Shown here: positions 1 to 10,605 of the stretch, in pieces
How the letters are laid out: each line of letters opens with the position of its first letter
How positions within the stretch are numbered: the stretch's first letter is position 1
Assembly (NCBI GenBank): GCA_002368155.1
Contig: AP018180.1
Location: 5,355,007 to 5,419,006, forward strand
DNA length: 64,000 bases
Reading direction: 5' to 3'
DNA from: Nostoc carneum NIES-2107
Lineage (GTDB): Bacteria > Cyanobacteriota > Cyanobacteriia > Cyanobacteriales > Nostocaceae
Position numbers and translations under genes: made by a program
The notes under the pieces: model-generated
Told to the model about the DNA's origin: nothing
Databases searched by the model: none
What the model saw: only the letters and a program-made list of their open reading frames with translations

Positions 1-90
1 CATTGCCCGTGCCCCTACAATCTGTCGCATTCTTTTTTCAAATTGGTATTATTTTTTAGAGTTCCCTGTATAGAGGATTATGTAGCAATA

Positions 91-223
91 CAGTTCAGTT
101 AAGAAAATTAATTGACAACAAAACCCAAAAACTAGTTATTCAACAAAAAACTCAACAATAATTTTGGAGGGGGTTTGGGGGACGCAACCATCACCCAATC
201 GGGGGTTTGGGGGAGAATCCCCC
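91..223. repeat. dispersed ~135-bp repeat, copy 1
   Basis: This stretch runs from CAGTTCAGTTAAGAAAATTA to a G/C-tract segment ending GGGGGAGAATCCCCC. It matches the reverse complement of 18755-18891 over nearly its whole length with scattered differences. The end forms a small hairpin (GGGGGAGAATCCCCC). No long open reading frame lies inside and no clear terminal inverted repeats were seen. It could be a non-autonomous mobile element or an old repeat family. Confidence 0.75.
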
Positions 224-275
224 AATTGAGCTAGCTTTTACACAACTGACAAATCAATAAAATTTTGCCTTGATA

Positions 276-2945
276 TTAAACGTCAACCGTAGGTTCTAAT
301 AACTGAACCGTGGCTGATGGCGCTGCTACTTTAACTGACTGTTTTTTACTAAAACTCAGTCCAGCTTCACCTTTATCAATAAAAATCGTGTCTCCAGGAA
401 TAAAGGTATTTTCCAGTAGCTTGGTAGCAATGGGGTTTTCGACTTCACGCCTAATTGCCCGTTTTAGGGGACGTGCGCCATAAACTGGGTCATAACCTGT
501 TTCTACAAGGTAGTCACAAGCCTCTGCCGAGATGTCAAAAGAGATTTTTTGCTCTTTAAGGAGATTTTCGACGCGTTTGAGTTGAATGCGAATGATATGG
601 CGCATTTCTGAGCGACTGAGGGTGTGGAAGATAATAATGTCATCCACACGGTTAATAAATTCGGGGCGGAAGTGCGATCGCAAAGCTTCGGTTACCCGAT
701 TTTGCATCATTTCATACTTGGAGTCGTCACCAGAGACATCAAGGATATGTTCGCTACCGATGTTACTGGTCATGACGATTACGGTGTTGCGGAAATCCAC
801 TGTTCTACCTTGAGAATCAGTAATTCTCCCGTCGTCCAAGACTTGCAACAAAATATTGAAGACATCGGGGTGGGCTTTTTCCACTTCATCCAGCAGCACC
901 ACTGAGTAAGGATGACGACGCACGACTTCGGAAAGCTGACCGCCTTCTTCATAGCCTACATACCCTGGAGGCGCACCCACCAACCGAGAAACAGAGTGTT
1001 TCTCCATATACTCGGACATATCCAGGCGTACCAAAGCATCATCAGAATCAAAGAGAAACTGTGCTAAAGCGCGGGCTAGTTCAGTTTTACCTACCCCTGT
1101 CGGCCCCATGAACAAAAATGAACCGATAGGACGACCCGGGTCTTTCATCCCCGCCCTAGCACTACGAATGGCGGCGGCGACGGCGGCGACAGCTTCTTGC
1201 TGACCGATAACGCGTTGATGTAAATGATGCTCTAATTGCAGCAATTTCTGCCTTTCCGATGCCATGAGGCGATTTACGGGGATTCCTGTCCATTTAGCGA
1301 CGATTTCCGCAATATCTGCCTCTGTTACTTGTTCACGCAGTAGTGTGGAACCTGTGCTTTGAATTTTTAACAGTTGCGCTTCTTTAGCTTCGCGATCACG
1401 CTGCACTCCCTCTAATTTGCCATACTTCAATTGAGCGGCTTTGTTGAGGTCATAGTCACGTTCGGCTTGCTCAATTTGCACTCGCAAAGCGTCTTCTTCT
1501 TTCTTTAAAGCACTAATCGCTTCTAATATCTGCTTTTCACCTTGCCATTGGTCGTTAAATTTTTGCTGCTTGGCTGTCAAGGTGGTAATTTCTTGCTCAA
1601 TACGCTGCAAACGTTCTTTGGTTTGCGCCGTACCTTTATCTTCCCCAGCTAATGACAGCTTTTCCATTTCTAGCTGCATTAAGCGGCGGTCAATGGTTTC
1701 CAGTTCTGCGGGTTTGGAGGTAATCTCCATTTTCAGCTGGGCTGCAGCTTCATCTACTAAGTCAATGGCTTTATCTGGTAAAAAGCGGTCAGAAATGTAA
1801 CGCGCTGACAACGTTGCGGCGGCTACAAGTGCGGAATCGGAAATTTTGACGTTGTGATGAACTTCGTAACGTTCTTTTAGCCCCCGCAGAATAGAAATAG
1901 TATTTTCAACGCTGGGCTGATCGACAAATACCTGCTGAAAGCGGCGTTCTAAAGCTGCGTCTTTCTCAATGTGCTTGCGGAACTCATCTAAAGTTGTCGC
2001 CCCAATACAGCGTAATTCGCCGCGCGCCAGCATCGGTTTGAGCAAATTCCCTGCATCCATTGCCCCTTGCTGGCTAGAACCTGTACCAACAACGGTATGC
2101 AGTTCGTCAATAAACAGTACTATTTGCCCGTTTGATTCTGTAACTTCCCGCAAAACAGCTTTTAATCGGTCTTCAAACTCACCTCGGTATTTAGCTCCAG
2201 CAATTAAACTCCCAATATCTAAAGAAATTAGCTGGCGGTTTTTCAGCGATTCGGGAACGTCACCATTTACCATGCGCTGCGCTAAAGCTTCCGCGATCGC
2301 CGTTTTACCTACCCCAGGTTCACCAATTAAAACGGGATTATTCTTACTGCGGCGCGATAATACCTGAATAACGCGGCGGATTTCATCATCTCGCCCAATT
2401 ACTGGGTCTAGCTTCCCTGCTTTTGCCTGTTCTGTTAAATCTCGACCAAATTTTTGTAAGGCTTCATAGCGCGACTCAGGATTTTGATCGGTAACTTTTT
2501 GGCTACCGCGCACAGTTTTGATTGCCGCCTCTAACTTACTACTATCAACATTAAAGCGTTGCAGGAGCTTCCGACCGATGCGATCATCTTCAGCAAAAGC
2601 CAGCAGCATATGTTCTATGGAGATGAAGCCATCTTTCATCCGCACTCGACTTTCTTCGGCGCGATCAAGCAGAACATCCAAACTCCGTCCTAGATAAAGT
2701 TGATCGCTTTTCCCCACCTTGGGTTGACGTTTAGTAAAAGCTTCCAGTTGTTCTTGCAAGGCTACTGGATCAACCTCAGCTCGAGCGAGAATACGTATTG
2801 CAATGCTAGTAGGTTCTTCTAACAGAGCAATCATTAAATGTTCAACATCTAGTTGCTGTTGTTGATAAGCACGGACTATATCCTGAGATTTCACGATCGC
2901 TTCCCAGGCTTTATCAGTAAATTTATTAGGATCTGTAGGTTGCAT
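276..2945 (-). CDS. clpB: ATP-dependent disaggregase chaperone ClpB
   Basis: Hexameric AAA+ disaggregase that pulls polypeptides out of aggregates together with DnaK in the cytoplasm. The 889-residue protein has the full ClpB plan: Clp_N repeats (about 1-150), first AAA domain with Walker A GEPGVGKT (208-215), a long charged coiled-coil middle domain (about 400-540) that separates ClpB from ClpC and ClpA, and a second AAA domain with GPTGVGKT (about 612-619). It ends with the Clp D2-small region. Length is normal for cyanobacterial ClpB. The start at 2945 ([18 protein letters not shown]) matches the family N-terminus. It stands alone; about 690 bp of non-coding DNA lies upstream. Cyanobacteria usually carry two clpB paralogues; which one this is cannot be told here. 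Confidence 0.97.
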   Translation of the reverse strand: MQPTDPNKFTDKAWEAIVKSQDIVRAYQQQQLDVEHLMIALLEEPTSIAIRILARAEVDPVALQEQLEAFTKRQPKVGKSDQLYLGRSLDVLLDRAEESRVRMKDGFISIEHMLLAFAEDDRIGRKLLQRFNVDSSKLEAAIKTVRGSQKVTDQNPESRYEALQKFGRDLTEQAKAGKLDPVIGRDDEIRRVIQVLSRRSKNNPVLIGEPGVGKTAIAEALAQRMVNGDVPESLKNRQLISLDIGSLIAGAKYRGEFEDRLKAVLREVTESNGQIVLFIDELHTVVGTGSSQQGAMDAGNLLKPMLARGELRCIGATTLDEFRKHIEKDAALERRFQQVFVDQPSVENTISILRGLKERYEVHHNVKISDSALVAAATLSARYISDRFLPDKAIDLVDEAAAQLKMEITSKPAELETIDRRLMQLEMEKLSLAGEDKGTAQTKERLQRIEQEITTLTAKQQKFNDQWQGEKQILEAISALKKEEDALRVQIEQAERDYDLNKAAQLKYGKLEGVQRDREAKEAQLLKIQSTGSTLLREQVTEADIAEIVAKWTGIPVNRLMASERQKLLQLEHHLHQRVIGQQEAVAAVAAAIRSARAGMKDPGRPIGSFLFMGPTGVGKTELARALAQFLFDSDDALVRLDMSEYMEKHSVSRLVGAPPGYVGYEEGGQLSEVVRRHPYSVVLLDEVEKAHPDVFNILLQVLDDGRITDSQGRTVDFRNTVIVMTSNIGSEHILDVSGDDSKYEMMQNRVTEALRSHFRPEFINRVDDIIIFHTLSRSEMRHIIRIQLKRVENLLKEQKISFDISAEACDYLVETGYDPVYGARPLKRAIRREVENPIATKLLENTFIPGDTIFIDKGEAGLSFSKKQSVKVAAPSATVQLLEPTVDV

Positions 2946-3635
2946 CTTTAATAATTTTCAGGTTGAGATTTCAGAATTTTGCCGCCAGTGGAAGAGTTTC
3001 CTTGCTTGTAAGATGTGGCGCGATTTTAGTTTAGAAATTGCCGTTTGGGGAAGGATAAAGGCACAAAAAGCTCAAGATAGTTAGCTTAGTCGTGGTCATA
3101 GCCGAGAATTAAAACTGTGCTACTTCATAGTTCATACTTCCTGCTTTGCTCGTAGTTTCCCCCTCAGTAAATATCGAAACATCATTCTTATGTATCGGCT
3201 TGTATCTCTAGGTGCAATTTAAAGTTGCTAATTTATCAGCGATAGTGTGACTGACTTCTATACTGATGCTATCGCATACAGTGTAGGCTGTTCACCAACT
3301 TGCTCTGCCAAGCTGAAAGATATAGGTGAGCTTGTAGCCGTCATGAAAATTGCATTTGTGAATTAATGCATTAGTATAATGCCATCTTAAGGTCAACTTG
3401 TTAGCAATTAAATATTTCAGTTCTGTTATCTAAAAATCTTTAAATAAAAAGCGCTGATTCTAGAATTTATTCCTATTCAGTGAATTAACTTAACTTGATA
3501 GTAATCAGGAATACAAATTTCTGTTCAAAGTCATCAAGGAAGCGATCACCATACCTATTGATAGGAAATCCTTTTTTTGAAAATTGATTTTTAGCTTTCA
3601 GCATTGGCGATCGCTCAAATGTTTTACTTTGATAA
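2946..3635. other. non-coding gap upstream of clpB
   Basis: About 690 bp between the clpB start and the gloA stop. No open frame with gene-like character, no tRNA and no strong terminator was recognised. It must hold the clpB promoter on the minus strand, but no heat-shock operator could be identified with confidence. Confidence 0.5.
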
Positions 3636-4067
3636 TTACTTAGTTACCAGTGTTTGTGATTCCTGTTTACCTTCAATTCCTAAAGTACCCAATTGAATCA
3701 GTTCCACCCGATAGCCGTCTGGGTCTTCTACAAAAGCAATTACTGTAGTACCGTGTTTCATTGGGCCTGGTTCTCTTACTACCTTACCGCCACGATTTCT
3801 AATTTCTTGGCAAGTAGCATTAATATCGCTCACACCAATGGCAATATGACCATAAGCATTACCTAATTCGTACTTTTCCACCCCCCAGTTGTAAGTTAGT
3901 TCTATGACTGTATTGTCACTTTCGTCACCATAGCCAACAAAAGCTAGAGTAAATTTTCCATCTGGATAATCTTTTCGCCGCAATAATTTCATTCCCAGGA
4001 CATCAATGTAGAATTTCAAAGACTCTTCAAGATTGCCCACCCGTAGCATTGTATGAAGTAAGCGCAT
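3636..4067 (-). CDS. gloA: lactoylglutathione lyase (glyoxalase I)
   Basis: Converts the glutathione-methylglyoxal hemithioacetal to S-lactoylglutathione, the first step of methylglyoxal detoxification. The 143-residue protein is a complete double beta-alpha-beta-beta-beta glyoxalase fold. It opens with [20 protein letters not shown], where His5 is the usual first metal ligand. Further expected ligands are the Glu in [10 protein letters not shown], the His in AYGHIAIGV and the Glu in DGYRVELIQ. The short metal-binding type lacking long insertions fits the Ni/Co-type bacterial enzyme. A Shine-Dalgarno-like AAAGG sits about 8 nt before the ATG. It appears monocistronic. Confidence 0.95.
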   Translation of the reverse strand: MRLLHTMLRVGNLEESLKFYIDVLGMKLLRRKDYPDGKFTLAFVGYGDESDNTVIELTYNWGVEKYELGNAYGHIAIGVSDINATCQEIRNRGGKVVREPGPMKHGTTVIAFVEDPDGYRVELIQLGTLGIEGKQESQTLVTK

Positions 4068-4400
4068 AATTACCTTTGCTTTATGTTGGATTCAGCTATT
4101 GTCGTCTGCCAACATTGTACATACAACACCGTTTGACTTTCAGAGTCATACCAAAAACCCAGTTTCTCAGCTTGTACTCCTATGGGGAAGTAAACTAAAT
4201 ACAGTCTCTACATTGGGAGGCTGGTATTGAGCAATCATTATCAGCAGAAATAAGAAGAAAAGCTTTGATAGTGAGCAATGTAAAAAAATTACTGATAAAG
4301 GTTTATGTTTAACTGCTAGCGGCTTTATTCAGATTAACTTTACATTGTCAGATCCTAAATAAATCTGTAATACCGCAGAAATTTTATTTCCAGAATAATA
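4068..4400. other. non-coding gap
   Basis: About 330 bp between gloA and the first Uma2 gene. Nothing gene-like, no repeat family and no clear regulatory element was recognised. Confidence 0.5.
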
Positions 4401-5000
4401 CTACTTTTTCCGATTTAACCAGGCAAACACGTCATCAACAGAGAGTGTTAAATTCAATTCTGCTAACACTGGTAATATATCTTTTCCTGATAACAAATCT
4501 GGCAAAGAATTCGGTTGATAAACCAAAATACAGCGTTCATTTGGGTCAATCAACCATCCTAGCTGACTGCCATTTCGTAAACAGTGTAAAATATTGCCAG
4601 TTACTTTAGTTTGACTTTGAGTAGGTGATAGAATTTCTATTAACCAAGCGGGTGCAAAATCAATACCAGTGCTGATAATTTCTCCACTGTCATCAAGTGG
4701 TAGTTGATTGGTAGAGATAACAACTACATCAGGAACGACTGAACGATTACCGAAGGTACAGCGCAATTCAGGAAAGGCTTCATAGTCACTTTCCAAGCCA
4801 TCAATTACAGCAACTAAGCGTTTCTGCAATAAGCTGTGTTTACCTCCTCCCATAGGTTTCTGAATTGCTTCTCCGTTAATATATTCCCAAGCTGGTGACT
4901 CCTCAATGTATCGAAGTTTTAAAAACTCCTCTATAGTCTTGCTTTCTGTAACTGTGTGTTGGTCAGTGGTTTGGTCAACTAGTGGGGGCATCGCATTCAT
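4401..5000 (-). CDS. Uma2-family protein (DUF820, PD-(D/E)XK fold), copy 1
   Basis: A 199-residue member of the Uma2/DUF820 family, which is strongly expanded in cyanobacteria and has a restriction-endonuclease-like fold. Its cellular role is not established. Family marks are the IEEFLKLRYIEESPAWEYING start, the PELRCTFGNRSVVPDVVVIS segment (central D of the PD-(D/E)XK fold), IDFAPAWLIEILSPTQSQTK (E-I-L-S-P) and LGWLIDPNERCILVY. A Shine-Dalgarno-like AGAGG lies just before the ATG at 5000. Another Uma2 gene lies 92 bp upstream on the same strand, so the two may be co-transcribed. No substrate can be assigned. Confidence 0.85.
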   Translation of the reverse strand: MNAMPPLVDQTTDQHTVTESKTIEEFLKLRYIEESPAWEYINGEAIQKPMGGGKHSLLQKRLVAVIDGLESDYEAFPELRCTFGNRSVVPDVVVISTNQLPLDDSGEIISTGIDFAPAWLIEILSPTQSQTKVTGNILHCLRNGSQLGWLIDPNERCILVYQPNSLPDLLSGKDILPVLAELNLTLSVDDVFAWLNRKK

Positions 5001-5092
5001 TTACCTCTGGCAATCCCTTCCTGAATTGTGGCATACTCTTTACCTGCATAACTATCGTAGGCTGGAAAAAGTATTGATTTGTTTTTTATTTA

Positions 5093-5734
5093 TTAGGATA
5101 AATGCTGTTTTAACCAACTCCGAAAAGCTTTCAGCGTTGCATTTCTACCTGCGGTTTTACTGTTTTCCAGATATTGGGGAATTACTGCAATCAAAGGTAA
5201 ATGCGGAAAATTTAAACTTGACTGAGACTCTACATAATTTCCATCTTGTAAAAGATTAATTTTCAATATACCTTTTTCAAATCGCCACAGTTCCGGCACT
5301 TTTAAAGCTTGATAGATATTTGGATGGGTACGAGAGGTAATATCAATTTCTAATGCTAAGTCGGGTGGTGGATCAACTGTTAAATCTAGTCGCTTTTTGC
5401 CACGAATCAAAGCTTCATTTTTAATATAAAAACATTGATCGGGTTCTATCCCCTGAGTCATCAATTGATTTTTGAATGTGGTAGAGCCAAGACATCTAAA
5501 TTCAATATCTAATTCTTCTAATAATGCTTTGATCAAATCACTGATAATTTCTTTATCGTCTTCATGTTCTGGCAATGGAGCCATAATTTCTAAGATTCCC
5601 CTGTCATAAGCAATTCGCACTGCACGATGTTCGCCCAACTCTTCAATAATTGTTTCTAATTCTTGCCAAGTGACATCTTGCAGTAATACTCTTTGCCCTG
5701 GTGGAAGATGGATGCGCTTTAACTCCAATAACAT
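5093..5734 (-). CDS. Uma2-family protein (DUF820), copy 2
   Basis: A 213-residue Uma2/DUF820 protein of the subclass that begins with a short conserved leader (LKRIHLPPGQRVLLQDVTWQ) and has an ELGEHRAVRIAYDRGILEIM block. It continues with PDQCFYIKNE, DLTVDPPPDLALEIDITSRT (the fold's acidic residues) and LKVPELWRFEKGILKI. A good Shine-Dalgarno AAGGAG precedes the ATG at 5734 by about 8 nt. It is only distantly similar to the downstream copy, so this is not a recent duplication. The nuclease fold is inferred from the family; activity is unproven. Confidence 0.87.
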   Translation of the reverse strand: MLLELKRIHLPPGQRVLLQDVTWQELETIIEELGEHRAVRIAYDRGILEIMAPLPEHEDDKEIISDLIKALLEELDIEFRCLGSTTFKNQLMTQGIEPDQCFYIKNEALIRGKKRLDLTVDPPPDLALEIDITSRTHPNIYQALKVPELWRFEKGILKINLLQDGNYVESQSSLNFPHLPLIAVIPQYLENSKTAGRNATLKAFRSWLKQHLS

Positions 5735-5937
5735 CTTTCTAGCTCCTTGCAGTTTAAAGACTTCAACTCCAACTCATAAATTTTCTGACTAAATAAACAG
5801 TGATAATCAGATTCTCTCAAATTAATTGGGCAAAGTGCGATCGCTCACAGGTTCGCCGTCGTGATAACGTACATTCACTTCCCACCCATAACCTCAACAT
5901 AAAGCCTTCATTGATAGTTGCAGCAGAATGTATTAAT

Positions 5938-6711
5938 TCACACAATCAATTCAGGACTGATGTTCTTCTCAACATAAACAATACCTTTAGGTAGCAGTAC
6001 ACAAAAACCATTTTCATAATGAAGGAGAGCTTCATTATCTAATACTCTCAGTATTTCTGATCGATATCTGCTGGCATTGGCGTATTTAATCCACTTGATT
6101 AAATCTATATCACTGACCTTATCTGGCTGCTTGTAGTATAGAACAAGTAAAGTTTTTTGCTCCGCCTTCAGTTTTGTATTCTGCACTCTTATAAAGTTGC
6201 CAACTTCTACTATGACAGGTATTTTTGTTTCGTTAATACTTTCAACAATTTTTCTTGCTTCATCAATGCTATTGATATGATAATTGCGTATTAGTTCAAC
6301 TAAGATCCAGTCTGCGGAATGTGATACAAATAAGGAATCAGAGTAGTTTGGGTTTACTTCGCCACCAACATGAGCAACATTTCTCTTGTTTCTCATATCA
6401 AGAAGAACCCTTGTAAGTTGAGGAATAAAAAAGCGAATACCTTCTGGTAAGCTTGTATTATTGATAACACGATTTATTATTTTTTGAGTATCTAGTTGCT
6501 TTCCTAACGTAGTATAGGTGCCTGTGTCCAAAAACTCGACTAAACGTAGAATACACTCACAGAAACGAGCAGCATTTAATTCTGCTGGCTGAAATTTTCT
6601 TAGAAAAAACTGTTGCTTGATATGTTGATATTCATCAAGCAAGGCAATAATAACATCTTTAGGTAACTTCGTAGACAAAGCTGCTTCAATTTGAAATCTT
6701 TGAATACTCAT
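5938..6711 (-). CDS. unknown protein with HEPN-like RNx5H motif
   Basis: Not recognised as a named family. The 257-residue soluble protein has a helical N-terminal half. Arg107-Asn108 are followed by His114 in the segment MRNKRNVAHVGGE. This fits the R-[N/D/H]-x4-5-H signature of HEPN domains, many of which are RNases in toxin-antitoxin and anti-phage systems. The C-terminal part (about 160-257: LKAEQKTLLVLYYKQPDKVSD and following) looks like a small winged-helix domain. The gene starts 26 bp after the stop of the zinc-ribbon gene on the same strand, so they form an operon. HEPN assignment rests on one motif and context and is an inference. Confidence 0.6.
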   Translation of the reverse strand: MSIQRFQIEAALSTKLPKDVIIALLDEYQHIKQQFFLRKFQPAELNAARFCECILRLVEFLDTGTYTTLGKQLDTQKIINRVINNTSLPEGIRFFIPQLTRVLLDMRNKRNVAHVGGEVNPNYSDSLFVSHSADWILVELIRNYHINSIDEARKIVESINETKIPVIVEVGNFIRVQNTKLKAEQKTLLVLYYKQPDKVSDIDLIKWIKYANASRYRSEILRVLDNEALLHYENGFCVLLPKGIVYVEKNISPELIV

Positions 6712-6737
6712 GTTTCTTAGTAATTGTAAACAATACT

Positions 6738-7904
6738 CTAACTAAGCCACCCTTCTACAACATTTTCAGCATCAGGTGTTAGATAATATAAACTTTCTGA
6801 GGTTCGACTGAAATATTTGCTGTAATCTTTGGTATTAGCTAAAGCTTTTGAGAAACTATCTTTACTGACTGAAACTGTTTTGTATCTCTTAACAAGGTAG
6901 TTGTATGCTAATCCTGGCTTAACCGCATTCTGAACTTTCAACTCTTTGGTAATATCATATAAAGCAAGAAGAGCGTATTCAACAGAAGTGTTTAGCCTTC
7001 TCACATCAAAGCTGTCAAACCTAGATTGTATTTGAATCCATTGCTCAATGTTTTGAGCATCCTCTTTTGTCTTACGAGAACCTTTATTAGAATTTTTACG
7101 GCTTGAATTCCAATACTCAGTACCTTTCAAATCAGAATCTTGCATTTCTAGAAGAATTTTCTTGACTTCAGCCTGTCCACCAGGATTAAGTTTAAAAGTT
7201 CCATCAGACTTTACGAAGAAGCGGCTTGCAAGATCATTAAGGTAACTTGTGTAATTTTTATCGTGAATACCATTATCTTTAGCAGCTTGATTTAGATGCT
7301 CTTTGAGGACTGGCTCGTTGCAAAGTATATTGTAAGCCCAAACATAAAGCAGACTAAATCTCTGTTGTTGAAGCTTTTTATTCTTACCTTTGTAATCAGG
7401 AGTCTTTGAAACAAGAAAACCTTGTCCATCTTTTTCAAAGTAGCTTAAAGGGGAGTTAGCTTCTGAGAAACTTTGAACAGTATTATCAATCGTCTGTTCT
7501 TGGCTATATTCATCTTGGTTATGATCAATTTCTTCTTCCAATACTGGAAAGGGAGGTAAGATTGGTTGCTGTTTAGCAAATGATGTACGGTTTAGAACTT
7601 TAACAGGAGTTAAAGGAACATAGCCACCTAAAACAGATGCAACTTTATCAATTGCAGTATCAGTAAAAGACAAATTCAGTTTCCTTGAGTAATTGTTGTC
7701 TGATTGTTCCTCTTCTAAAGAAAAATTATTCATAGGAGTAGGATTAGGCTGAGGAGCGTCAATTAAAGTGCCACACTTTAAGCACTTGCTCTTGTCTCTC
7801 AGCAAATAATTGTTGCATTTTAGACACTTTACCTGCCGTTCACAGCTAACGCAGAAGTTATATGCCTCATCAATTTTAGTGTCGCAATATGGACAGTTGG
7901 GCAC
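6738..7904 (-). CDS. double zinc-ribbon protein of unknown function
   Basis: A 388-residue protein whose N-terminus carries four Cys-x2-Cys knuckles within about 45 residues (CPYC, CVSC, CLKC, CLKC), a double zinc ribbon. A low-complexity linker of about 100 residues follows. The C-terminal half (about 175-388) is helical and has no recognised family; its last about 80 residues (SVEYALLALYDITKELK to the end) could be a winged-helix fold. The start is GTG at 7904, preceded by a strong AGGAAGAG Shine-Dalgarno. It is the first gene of an operon with the HEPN-like gene. I find no GCGATCGC octamer from about 5.84 to 8.75 kb, compatible with acquired DNA. Confidence 0.7.
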   Translation of the reverse strand: MPNCPYCDTKIDEAYNFCVSCERQVKCLKCNNYLLRDKSKCLKCGTLIDAPQPNPTPMNNFSLEEEQSDNNYSRKLNLSFTDTAIDKVASVLGGYVPLTPVKVLNRTSFAKQQPILPPFPVLEEEIDHNQDEYSQEQTIDNTVQSFSEANSPLSYFEKDGQGFLVSKTPDYKGKNKKLQQQRFSLLYVWAYNILCNEPVLKEHLNQAAKDNGIHDKNYTSYLNDLASRFFVKSDGTFKLNPGGQAEVKKILLEMQDSDLKGTEYWNSSRKNSNKGSRKTKEDAQNIEQWIQIQSRFDSFDVRRLNTSVEYALLALYDITKELKVQNAVKPGLAYNYLVKRYKTVSVSKDSFSKALANTKDYSKYFSRTSESLYYLTPDAENVVEGWLS

Positions 7905-8212
7905 AGTTTGCTCTTCCTAATTTTTCTCTAAATACTCGACTTGCTAGTATAACCTGCATTTCGTATTTCAAAGTGTAGCATATTAATAATTCAAAAAATA
8001 TTACTAAAAAGTGATTGTTTTATTAAGTATTAATCTTGGGTTTTATTGGTAGTTATTTGTAGGCTTAGTCAGCCGCAGGTATCACTATCTAAGAATCATT
8101 AGCCACTTCTTAATCATCCTGTTGTATTACAAAATGAAGTGATAAATGTGGGGTATAAGCGAGTTTTATTTTCTTGTAACGTTTACTTGTATAGGTACTC
8201 ACCCAAGTTAAC
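7905..8212. other. non-coding gap upstream of zinc-ribbon operon
   Basis: About 310 AT-rich bases between the start of the zinc-ribbon gene and the typA terminator. It presumably carries the operon promoter on the minus strand. No other feature was recognised. Confidence 0.45.
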
Positions 8213-8250
8213 GAAATAAAAAAGCCCGCAGATGCGGGCTTTTTTATTTC
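8213..8250 (-). terminator. Rho-independent terminator of typA
   Basis: A near-perfect hairpin: AAAAAAGCCCGCA, a short loop, then TGCGGGCTTTTTT. It has a GC-rich stem flanked by A and T runs and starts 15 bp after the typA stop. It is symmetric, so it could stop transcription from either side, but only typA runs into it. Confidence 0.92.
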
Positions 8251-8265
8251 ATCGAGGAACTTTAC

Positions 8266-10056
8266 TTAGCGTTTCGCCAACTTCTTCGCCATCTTCCGCA
8301 GACGAATCGATTTTGGTGTAACTTCCACCAATTCATCGGGGCCAATGTATTCCAAAGCACGTTCTAAACTCATGTCTATCGGTGCTTGCAGTTGCACTAG
8401 TTCATCACCACCAGCAGCGCGGTGGTTGGTCAACTGCTTGGTTTTACAAACATTCAGTTCTAAGTCTTGGGGACGATTGTGTTCTCCTACAATCATGCCT
8501 CTGTAAACTTTAGTACCTGGTGTAATAAAGAATGCGCCTCTATCTTCCGCATTCTTCATGGCGTAGAAGGTAGAAACACCTTCTTCAAAGGAGATTAAAA
8601 CGCCTTTGTTCCGGGCTTCAATATCGCCAGAAAGTTGACGGTAATCCAAGAAGCTGTGGTTCATGATGCCTTCACCACGAGTCATCCGCATGAATTCACC
8701 ACGGAAACCAATCAAGCCACGAGCGGGAATGATAAACTCTAGTTGAGTGCGATCGCCACTACCTGGTTGCATATCTTGCATTTCGCCTTTGCGTTGTCCC
8801 AGGCGTTCAATACAGCTACCCACTGCATCAGCAGGAATATCTAACACCAGGAGTTCGTAAGGTTCGCAAGGTTGACCGCTGACTTCGCGGTAAATTACCT
8901 GTGGCTGAGATACCTGAAATTCAAAGCCTTCCCGGCGCATGGTTTCAATTAAGATACCCAGGTGAAGTTCACCACGACCGGAAACGAGGAATTTATCGGG
9001 AGAATCGGTTTCTTCCACACGCAAAGCCACGTTGGTTTCCAGTTCGCGGAAAAGGCGATCGCGCACTTGGCGTGAAGTCACTAACTTTCCTTCTTGACCT
9101 GCAAAGGGCGAGTCATTTACCCAGAAGGTCATTTGTAAGGTTGGTTCATCCACTTTAATCAGTGGCAAAGCTTGGGGTTCATTGGGATCTGTAATTGTTT
9201 CTCCAATGTAAGCATCAGCAAAACCAGCTACCGCCACAATATAACCTGCGGTGGCTTCTTCCATTTCCACCCGTTTCAAGCCTTCAAAGCCCATCAACTT
9301 GGTGATTTTGGACTTGACAATTGCGCCACTTTCTGTGATTAAAGCCGCTTGTTGTCCAGCCCGGATAGTGCCGTTGTGAATTCTGCCAATTACAATCCGT
9401 CCCAGGTATTCAGAATAATCTAGGGTTGTGACTTGCAATTGCAGGGGCTTGTTAACGTCGCCTACTGGTGGTGGAACGTGTTGCAGAATTGCATTAAACA
9501 GGGGTTGCATATCTACCGCTTCTGCTTCCATGCTTTCTTTGGCATAACCACCCATACCGGAGGCAAACAGATAGGTAAAGTCACACTGGTCTTCATCTGC
9601 CCCTAATTCCAAGAACAGATCCAAAACTTTATCAACAGCAATGTGGGGGTCAGCGTTCGTACGGTCAATTTTGTTGATGACAACGATAGGGCGCAGACCT
9701 TTTTCTAACGCTTTTTTAAGTACAAAGCGTGTTTGGGGCATTGGCCCTTCATTGGCATCGACAATTAAAAGACATCCGTCAACCATGCCCAGTACACGTT
9801 CAACTTCACCACCGAAGTCAGCGTGTCCAGGAGTATCAACAATATTGATCAGCGTATCTTTGTAGCGAACCGCTGTATTTTTAGAGAGGATTGTAATCCC
9901 CCGTTCTCGTTCCAAGGCATTGGAGTCCATGACGCAATCCGGAACGTCTTCCCCTTCGCGGAAAATGCCGGATTGTTTAAGGAGTGCATCAACCAGGGTG
10001 GTTTTGCCGTGGTCAACGTGGGCAATAATGGCGACGTTACGAATTGGGAGCGTCAT
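8266..10056 (-). CDS. typA: translational GTPase TypA/BipA
   Basis: Ribosome-associated GTPase of the EF-G-like family that helps 50S assembly and growth under stress. From the ATG at 10056 the protein has 596 residues and begins [20 protein letters not shown], where the G1 loop is AHVDHGKT. Then come the switch region RERGITI, G3 DTPGHADFG and G4 NKID, followed by EF-Tu domain 2, EF-G III/V domains and the TypA-specific C-terminus. The frame is open upstream to 10230, but those 58 residues lack family similarity and the protein is full length without them, so the internal ATG is chosen. Followed by a strong terminator. Confidence 0.96.
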   Translation of the reverse strand: MTLPIRNVAIIAHVDHGKTTLVDALLKQSGIFREGEDVPDCVMDSNALERERGITILSKNTAVRYKDTLINIVDTPGHADFGGEVERVLGMVDGCLLIVDANEGPMPQTRFVLKKALEKGLRPIVVINKIDRTNADPHIAVDKVLDLFLELGADEDQCDFTYLFASGMGGYAKESMEAEAVDMQPLFNAILQHVPPPVGDVNKPLQLQVTTLDYSEYLGRIVIGRIHNGTIRAGQQAALITESGAIVKSKITKLMGFEGLKRVEMEEATAGYIVAVAGFADAYIGETITDPNEPQALPLIKVDEPTLQMTFWVNDSPFAGQEGKLVTSRQVRDRLFRELETNVALRVEETDSPDKFLVSGRGELHLGILIETMRREGFEFQVSQPQVIYREVSGQPCEPYELLVLDIPADAVGSCIERLGQRKGEMQDMQPGSGDRTQLEFIIPARGLIGFRGEFMRMTRGEGIMNHSFLDYRQLSGDIEARNKGVLISFEEGVSTFYAMKNAEDRGAFFITPGTKVYRGMIVGEHNRPQDLELNVCKTKQLTNHRAAGGDELVQLQAPIDMSLERALEYIGPDELVEVTPKSIRLRKMAKKLAKR

Positions 10057-10230
10057 AGAAGCTTTACTGTGAACTGTAGAGGGGGTTATTAGGTGTACAT
10101 TTCGATGCGAGGATTCTAGTACCGCTGGGCGGAAATCAAAAGAAGCCACTGCTTGCAGCAATTGGCATTCAAAAGTCAAAGGGAACCAGTGCTTTGCTTT
10201 GGTCTCAAAGTTTTGGCAACTGGCGTTCAA

Positions 10231-10605
10231 AATTCAAAAAGCTTATAGCATAGGCTTTTCGCGGGTTTTGAATAGTTGCTTTAGTTGCGCCTTGCTGTAC
10301 TAGGCTGTTTTAACAGAATTGAGGATGAAGTTCAAATTCTGTAAAGAACCTTTAACAATTCTAGCGTAATCGTCACAATTGCGGCGACTTTTGCGATCGC
10401 TGCCTAGCCAGAAAATTAGGTAAGTTAGATTCTATATTTCGGCTTTTCAATATTTACTCACTCGTCAAGCTGCTTTTTTCGCAAAATTCTGGAATTTAGT
10501 TACCTATACTCACCCTTAGCAGATAGAAATCTAGACCATACCCACCGCAGGATATTGATCTGTCTGTATGCCAAAATTGACACCAGTGTTGTTAACTTCA
10601 GCATC
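10231..10605. other. non-coding gap between divergent typA and kinase remnant
   Basis: About 375 bp (550 bp if the non-coding stretch up to the chosen typA start is counted) holding promoters for both directions. One HIP1 octamer is present near 10395. No further structure was recognised. Confidence 0.45.

Noticed and set aside
5093-5259. Open frame on the plus strand opposite the Uma2 genes (4906-5259)
   Set aside because: No start context, no similarity, and it overlaps two well-supported genes on the other strand.
10057-10230. N-terminal extension of TypA
   Set aside because: 58 residues without family similarity; the ATG at 10056 gives a full-length TypA.
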